A stretch of 64,000 nt of DNA from Bacteroidales bacterium (GTDB lineage: Bacteria > Bacteroidota > Bacteroidia > Bacteroidales > UBA932), in the NCBI GenBank assembly GCA_017549505.1, contig JAFYUS010000042.1:1-64000 (forward strand), given 5' to 3'. The notes below the pieces were generated by a model. That model worked only from the letters and a program-made list of their open reading frames with translations, was not told the DNA's origin and made no database searches. The translations under genes and the position numbers were made by a program. Positions 60,011 to 64,000 of this stretch are shown in pieces (position 1 is the first letter of the stretch; each line of letters opens with the position of its first letter).

Positions 60011-62197
60011 TTAAAGACTATAAGGAACCTTTCCGAAGATTCTTCGTGCATCAAAAGTCATCGGAACATCTGTCTGGTCGACTTCGACACAATTGCGAGG
60101 CTTTCCGCTCCGTGACCTTGAATATGTTGCTTCTGCCGGAGGATTTGATGAGCGTGTGAAAACAATGTCCCTATATACAGGATACCATCCTTCATACTCA
60201 TCTTTAGTAACATTATATATTTGGAAAGAAAAGCAATTAGCTATGTTTCCATTCTTATCAGGATACTCCTCGTCCCCTGATAAGATCATACTGTTCCTGG
60301 CTTCATCATTATATTTCAGAACTGCAGTAGGATTTTCTGTTCTGGAAGGATATATACGCGGATAGGTATCACTTATGCCGTCATCATACAATAATGTGAA
60401 ATAAGATCTATAATTGTCATCACTGTCTTTATATTTGTATATTCCCGTACTCCAGTTTCCTTCCAAAATAATATTTCCTGTAGATTCTTCGTAAAAGCCT
60501 ACAGTGCCGAAATAGGAATATGGGTATCCGAACATCCAGTTGATGAACTCTACCTTTACCTGACCGGTTTCATCATCAACATAAGATCCTAAATACAGAT
60601 TTTCCCACGTCTGCCACTCTTCATTGTTAGTATTATAGACAGTCGCATTCCAGTAACCTAGATATGACTCCAAAGAAGGCTTGATCGGAACAACCTCTTC
60701 AATATCCGAAACAATGATATCCAAGTAATAATTTCCCAGATATACATTATAACCGACTGCTACACCATTGAAATCAACAGTCTTTCCAACATAATCATTA
60801 AAATAGGCAGCATCGGAATTCATCAGATTTCCTATAACATCAGTTCCTTCAACGTCAAGGCTGCAATAACCATCTGATGCATCGGACAACTTGCCCCTGA
60901 GGCTAACCGGTCTGATTCCCGGTGGCATAAGGTTGCAATATGATGTCATGTCACTGCCATCATCAATCAAAAATCGATTCCAGTAGTCGATGGCATCGGA
61001 TGCAATCATATCATTGAATCCACTTGAACCGGTAACAGTAAATTCCGGATTAATAAACTCAAGCATATTATGATACGTCTTGACTTCTCCCGAAAGTTCA
61101 AGGATATCACCTGTCTTCGGATGAGCGGATGTATATGAAGAATCAAAATACATGTAGAACAATGTATAACCCTTATCATCCGTTATAATGGCTCTCCATC
61201 CATCAGCATATGCTACATATGCATCCTTGACATTGTATGTACCGGCACTGTTTATGTCCTTGAGAGCGGTATACTGAATCTGAGGAGCCGGCTCTTCATC
61301 AAGAAGCATCTTATAGACCTCCATGACTCCAGGCTGACCGAATTCATTGAAAGGTATGATATAGAGATAATGAGGTATTCCCGGATTATCCTTGCAGTTG
61401 AATTCAATTACATAATCATCATCTTCATAATAGACACCGTTCTTCATTATGGTCTCGACAGGAACATCGGCAACTATATCATCACCCAGACAGAATTTCG
61501 TGCAGTTTTCTCCCATGACAAATGCAACCTGATAATAATCATAACCGATTGCCCACAATTCAGGGATAACGACTCCCACCTTTCCTGCCTCAACATTAAC
61601 CTTTACAGTAAGGGCATTACCAGTAGATATATCTATGTCAAGAGAAAAAGAATCTTTCTCTCCCTTCACCTTGGACCTGTCCACGGTTACAGAAACGGGA
61701 TTCTGACTGTTTGAAGGAACATCTCCGGAAAGAGACTTGAATGATACCCAGTCAGGAAGATTATCCTGCCTGATTTCCCATGTCACCACCCTGTCCAGCT
61801 GGTTGACTATATTGAAACTCATTACCTTCGAAGTCTTTCCGAAGTTGAGGATATCCATATCCGCAGTCACAAGATTGCCGTCAATATCCAGATTCACATC
61901 CACCAGATTATTCACACCAGCAGATACATTGACATTCTTTGTGACAGTCTTATAACCTTTCTTCTTGAATGTCAGTGTATATGATCCGGATTCGAGATTT
62001 TCGAACGTGTAGGTACCGTTACTTTTGGTTACAAAAGATTTTCCACCTGGAGTAATGACAACTTCAACACCTTCTACAGGTTGTTCCTTATGCATTACAG
62101 TACCGCTGATGACACCGAAGAGGTCAGGAATATCTTCAACCGAAGAACATGCTGCCATTGAAGAAAGCATGAGAATAACAACAATAAGTCTTTTCAT
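60011..62197 (-). CDS. Large lipoprotein with carboxypeptidase-regulatory-like and BACON-like domains
   Basis: This 728-residue lipoprotein (lipobox SMAAC) begins with a carboxypeptidase-D regulatory-like domain (GVISGTVMHKEQPVEGVEVVITP and TFENLESGSYTLTFKKKGYK, residues 28-100). A BACON-like module follows (about 110-205: DILNFGKTSKVMSFNIVN, LPDWVSFKSLSGDVP). The remaining 500 residues contain an OB-like DUF5689-type region (INSAGTYNVKDAYVAYADGW, DILELSGEVKTYHNM) and a C-terminal beta-rich domain. It is probably a surface adhesin-like or nutrient-binding protein; no catalytic motif is seen. It leads a two-gene operon with the thioredoxin-like gene, under a TATTTTTG promoter. Confidence 0.78.
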   Translation of the reverse strand: MKRLIVVILMLSSMAACSSVEDIPDLFGVISGTVMHKEQPVEGVEVVITPGGKSFVTKSNGTYTFENLESGSYTLTFKKKGYKTVTKNVNVSAGVNNLVDVNLDIDGNLVTADMDILNFGKTSKVMSFNIVNQLDRVVTWEIRQDNLPDWVSFKSLSGDVPSNSQNPVSVTVDRSKVKGEKDSFSLDIDISTGNALTVKVNVEAGKVGVVIPELWAIGYDYYQVAFVMGENCTKFCLGDDIVADVPVETIMKNGVYYEDDDYVIEFNCKDNPGIPHYLYIIPFNEFGQPGVMEVYKMLLDEEPAPQIQYTALKDINSAGTYNVKDAYVAYADGWRAIITDDKGYTLFYMYFDSSYTSAHPKTGDILELSGEVKTYHNMLEFINPEFTVTGSSGFNDMIASDAIDYWNRFLIDDGSDMTSYCNLMPPGIRPVSLRGKLSDASDGYCSLDVEGTDVIGNLMNSDAAYFNDYVGKTVDFNGVAVGYNVYLGNYYLDIIVSDIEEVVPIKPSLESYLGYWNATVYNTNNEEWQTWENLYLGSYVDDETGQVKVEFINWMFGYPYSYFGTVGFYEESTGNIILEGNWSTGIYKYKDSDDNYRSYFTLLYDDGISDTYPRIYPSRTENPTAVLKYNDEARNSMILSGDEEYPDKNGNIANCFSFQIYNVTKDEYEGWYPVYRDIVFTRSSNPPAEATYSRSRSGKPRNCVEVDQTDVPMTFDARRIFGKVPYSL

Positions 62198-62214
62198 AGC
62201 GAGGGGATTTTTGA

Positions 62215-62222
62215 CAAAAATA
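62215..62222 (-). promoter_or_regulatory. Promoter of the large lipoprotein gene, -7 element TATTTTTG
   Basis: TATTTTTG lies 18-25 bases before the ATG on the minus strand and matches TAnnTTTG; no other match lies closer. Confidence 0.5.
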
Positions 62223-62264
62223 AATTTTCATCATGAATAATCCAAATTATCCGCTAAATAAAAA

Positions 62265-62299
62265 AAATTCCCGACGGTCATTCTGACTGTCGGGAATTT
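62265..62299 (-). terminator. Rho-independent terminator after the PpiD/SurA-like gene
   Basis: AAATTCCCGACGGTCA pairs with TGACTGTCGGGAATTT (one G-T type mismatch) around a three-base loop. On the minus strand it is followed by a T run (TTTTTTTATTT). It begins about 18 bases past the stop codon of the gene at 62317. Confidence 0.85.
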
Positions 62300-62316
62300 G
62301 ATTATGTATCAAAGGA

Positions 62317-64000
62317 TTAGAAGAAACGTGCTCTGTTATCCTTTACCTTTCCTTCTTCCATCATCACTGAGACTACAGCCTGAGTAGTGTACTGTGTCTT
62401 CTGTGCGTCGTATGCCTTCGCATCATCCTCAGTATAGAAAGCGCCTGTATCACGACCAGTAACCTTGTATACATATACTCCTACTGTACCAGCAAGAGGA
62501 CCGCAGATCTTACCGTCTTCGGCAACTGAAGCAGCACCGATGAACTTAGGATCAAGACCCTGAGTTGTAAGAGATGAGAATGCAACACCTTCCTTAGTGC
62601 TTACTGAAGTTTCGAGAGCCTCAGCGATAGCTTCCATAGTGCCCTTGCCGGCAATCTTCTCAGCGATCTCTGCTGCCTTCTTCTCACCAGCCTTCTCCAT
62701 ATAGAGGACATTTTCGATCTGAGTAGCAACTTCCTTCACATCAGCATAACCTTCCTTATGGATACCCTTGAGAGCAGCTACGATGAAGTAGTTGTTGTCT
62801 ACTGTGATGATATTTGAAACGTCACCAACCTTAGCCTCGAAAGCCCATCTTGTAACTTCCTTGGTGTGGTCGATAGAACCGAGTCTGCTTGAACTCTCGA
62901 GCATTCTGTTGACAGGGTGTGCATATACGCCTTCCTCTGTGCATGCAGCCTGGAAGTTCTCATACTTTCCTGCTGACTTTGTTGCAAGAGTGTTTGCCTT
63001 TGAATAGAAGCTGTTTACTGTCTCCTTGCCAGGAACCGCTGACTTCTCAAGAACAGCAACTCTCTTCTTTGCTACAGGAGCTGTTCTGTCAACAACCTCG
63101 AATGTAAGACTACCTACAGTAACCTTGCTGTTCTTCTTTGCAGTCATGACATCCTCGAAACCAGGAACCTGAGTGATCCACATAGGCTCAACTGTGTTGA
63201 GAAGGCTGTCTACGTTCTCAGATGTTGCAGGAACATACTTCACGAACACTGAATCAGGAACCATAGCCTCTTCCATCACGCGTACTGCGTAGAATGTATT
63301 TCCATTGGTAAGAACCTCAGAAACTGAAGCGTTCTTCTGGAATGCAAAGTCATTGACAACCTTCGCTACAGTGTTGAGCTCGCCTGCCTTATACCAGGTT
63401 GCATCATACTGTCTGTCAGAGTTTGCAAGAAGGAAGCTCTTCATGTTCTCTGCAGCAGCGAACTCATCATATACCTTTACAAGGTCCTCGTTAGCTGCAG
63501 CGATATCCTCAGCTGAAGGAACAACCTCGTATACTACATACTCGATATCCCTGCTTGCAGGCTGCTGGAAGAACTTCTTGTGAGCGTCATAATACTTCTT
63601 GATCTCGCTGTCAGAAACTACGATTGTAGAATCCTGAACATAACCGAAAGGTACCATCACGAATTCAACATCGAATGTGTTGTTGTTAGCCTCGATCTCA
63701 TTTGTAAGCATGAGAGGGTTGGCAACATTGCTCTGAGCGAAGAGTGAATAGTACTTGTCATAGTACTGCTGTGTCTGTGCAGACTCAATAAGGTAATCCC
63801 AGTAAAGCTTGAGACGACCTGTCTCATCAGTAGAGATGTAGCTTACGAAATCATTGAGGAGAGCTGGAGAGAATACTCCGTTCTCATCACAGAATGCAGG
63901 GTTCTGAGTGATTACAGGGGAATCTATCACGCCAGAAAGGATATCTACGATTTCCTCTTCACCTACATTGATTCCTGCTGCCTTTGCATTTCTGATGAAG
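62317..64000 (-). CDS. PpiD/SurA-like peptidyl-prolyl isomerase, C-terminal part (partial)
   Basis: The gene runs in from beyond the right edge; the frame is open to base 64000, so the apparent GTG start near 63930 is not the true start. The visible 560 residues begin in the SurA_N-like region (NAKAAGINVGEEEIVDIL, PAFCDENGVFSPALLNDFV). A parvulin-like stretch (GSIDHTKEVTRWAFEAKVGDVSNIITVDNNYFIVAALK, here in two parts) follows and the end is KVKDNRARFF. It is the periplasmic membrane-anchored foldase of Bacteroidales for outer membrane proteins. The N-terminal membrane helix is outside the window. Confidence 0.88.
   Translation of the reverse strand, partial: FIRNAKAAGINVGEEEIVDILSGVIDSPVITQNPAFCDENGVFSPALLNDFVSYISTDETGRLKLYWDYLIESAQTQQYYDKYYSLFAQSNVANPLMLTNEIEANNNTFDVEFVMVPFGYVQDSTIVVSDSEIKKYYDAHKKFFQQPASRDIEYVVYEVVPSAEDIAAANEDLVKVYDEFAAAENMKSFLLANSDRQYDATWYKAGELNTVAKVVNDFAFQKNASVSEVLTNGNTFYAVRVMEEAMVPDSVFVKYVPATSENVDSLLNTVEPMWITQVPGFEDVMTAKKNSKVTVGSLTFEVVDRTAPVAKKRVAVLEKSAVPGKETVNSFYSKANTLATKSAGKYENFQAACTEEGVYAHPVNRMLESSSRLGSIDHTKEVTRWAFEAKVGDVSNIITVDNNYFIVAALKGIHKEGYADVKEVATQIENVLYMEKAGEKKAAEIAEKIAGKGTMEAIAEALETSVSTKEGVAFSSLTTQGLDPKFIGAASVAEDGKICGPLAGTVGVYVYKVTGRDTGAFYTEDDAKAYDAQKTQYTTQAVVSVMMEEGKVKDNRARFF

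Noticed and set aside
1..64000. tRNA, rRNA, CRISPR arrays, transposases, integrases and phage genes
   Set aside because: I looked for cloverleaf-type arms, regular spaced repeats and the typical enzymes in all gaps and frames and found none.

Overview
The window is a Bacteroidota chromosome segment, most likely from a gut-type member of the order Bacteroidales. Evidence: a SusC/SusD pair, DUF4855, BACON and DUF5106 proteins, lipoprotein signals, near absence of Shine-Dalgarno sequences, and many promoters with the Bacteroidetes -7 element TAnnTTTG. The family cannot be fixed from sequence alone. Layout: (1) 0-7.3 kb is mostly housekeeping: the 3' end of secDF, dnaE, a DUF4923 lipoprotein-like gene, a ThiL-like protein that has lost key active-site residues, and a secreted endonuclease/exonuclease/phosphatase-fold (EEP) enzyme. 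Two related GC-rich, inverted-repeat-bounded intergenic elements sit at convergent gene ends (630-786 and 7147-7301). (2) 7.3-43.1 kb is one large carbohydrate utilisation locus. A very tight minus-strand operon runs from 26.3 to 9.6 kb (MFS transporter, fucose/arabinose isomerase-like, phosphomannose isomerase-like, ROK kinase, SusC, SusD, surface glycan-binding protein, DUF4855, GH127, mutarotase-like), followed by GH3 with its own promoter. Divergent from it, 26.5-31.8 kb holds a phosphodiester glycosidase (NAGPA family), a second DUF4855 protein and a DUF6259-type putative glycosidase. Then come a GntR/LacI-like regulator and GH20, a second surface glycan-binding protein, a GH89 alpha-N-acetylglucosaminidase fused to an EEP domain, and a ROK kinase with a CsxA-type GH2 exo-beta-glucosaminidase. 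(3) 43.1-51.8 kb: DUF5106/thioredoxin protein, Na/Pi cotransporter, outer-membrane barrel with an HEXXH site, CpXC protein, GH92 alpha-mannosidase. (4) 51.8-55.8 kb is an AT-rich, rearranged patch with gene remnants, duplicated fragments, a TPR membrane regulator and a degenerate HicAB pair. (5) 55.8-64 kb: galK, another EEP protein, ychF, a thioredoxin-like lipoprotein, a large BACON-type lipoprotein and a PpiD/SurA-like chaperone cut by the window edge. The most interesting signal is that four intergenic regions in the carbohydrate locus carry the same operator, TGTGGT-N4-TGTGGT (a 10-bp-phased direct repeat), placed over or next to TAnnTTTG promoters. This ties six transcription units into one regulon, probably run by the GntR/LacI-like regulator encoded in the middle. 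The regulon combines enzymes for alpha- and beta-linked GlcNAc/GlcN (GH89, GH20, GH2) with two phosphodiester-type activities (NAGPA-like and the GH89-fused EEP domain) and uncharacterised DUF4855/DUF6259 proteins. I infer a glycan in which amino sugars are joined through phosphodiesters; the substrate is not proven by sequence.
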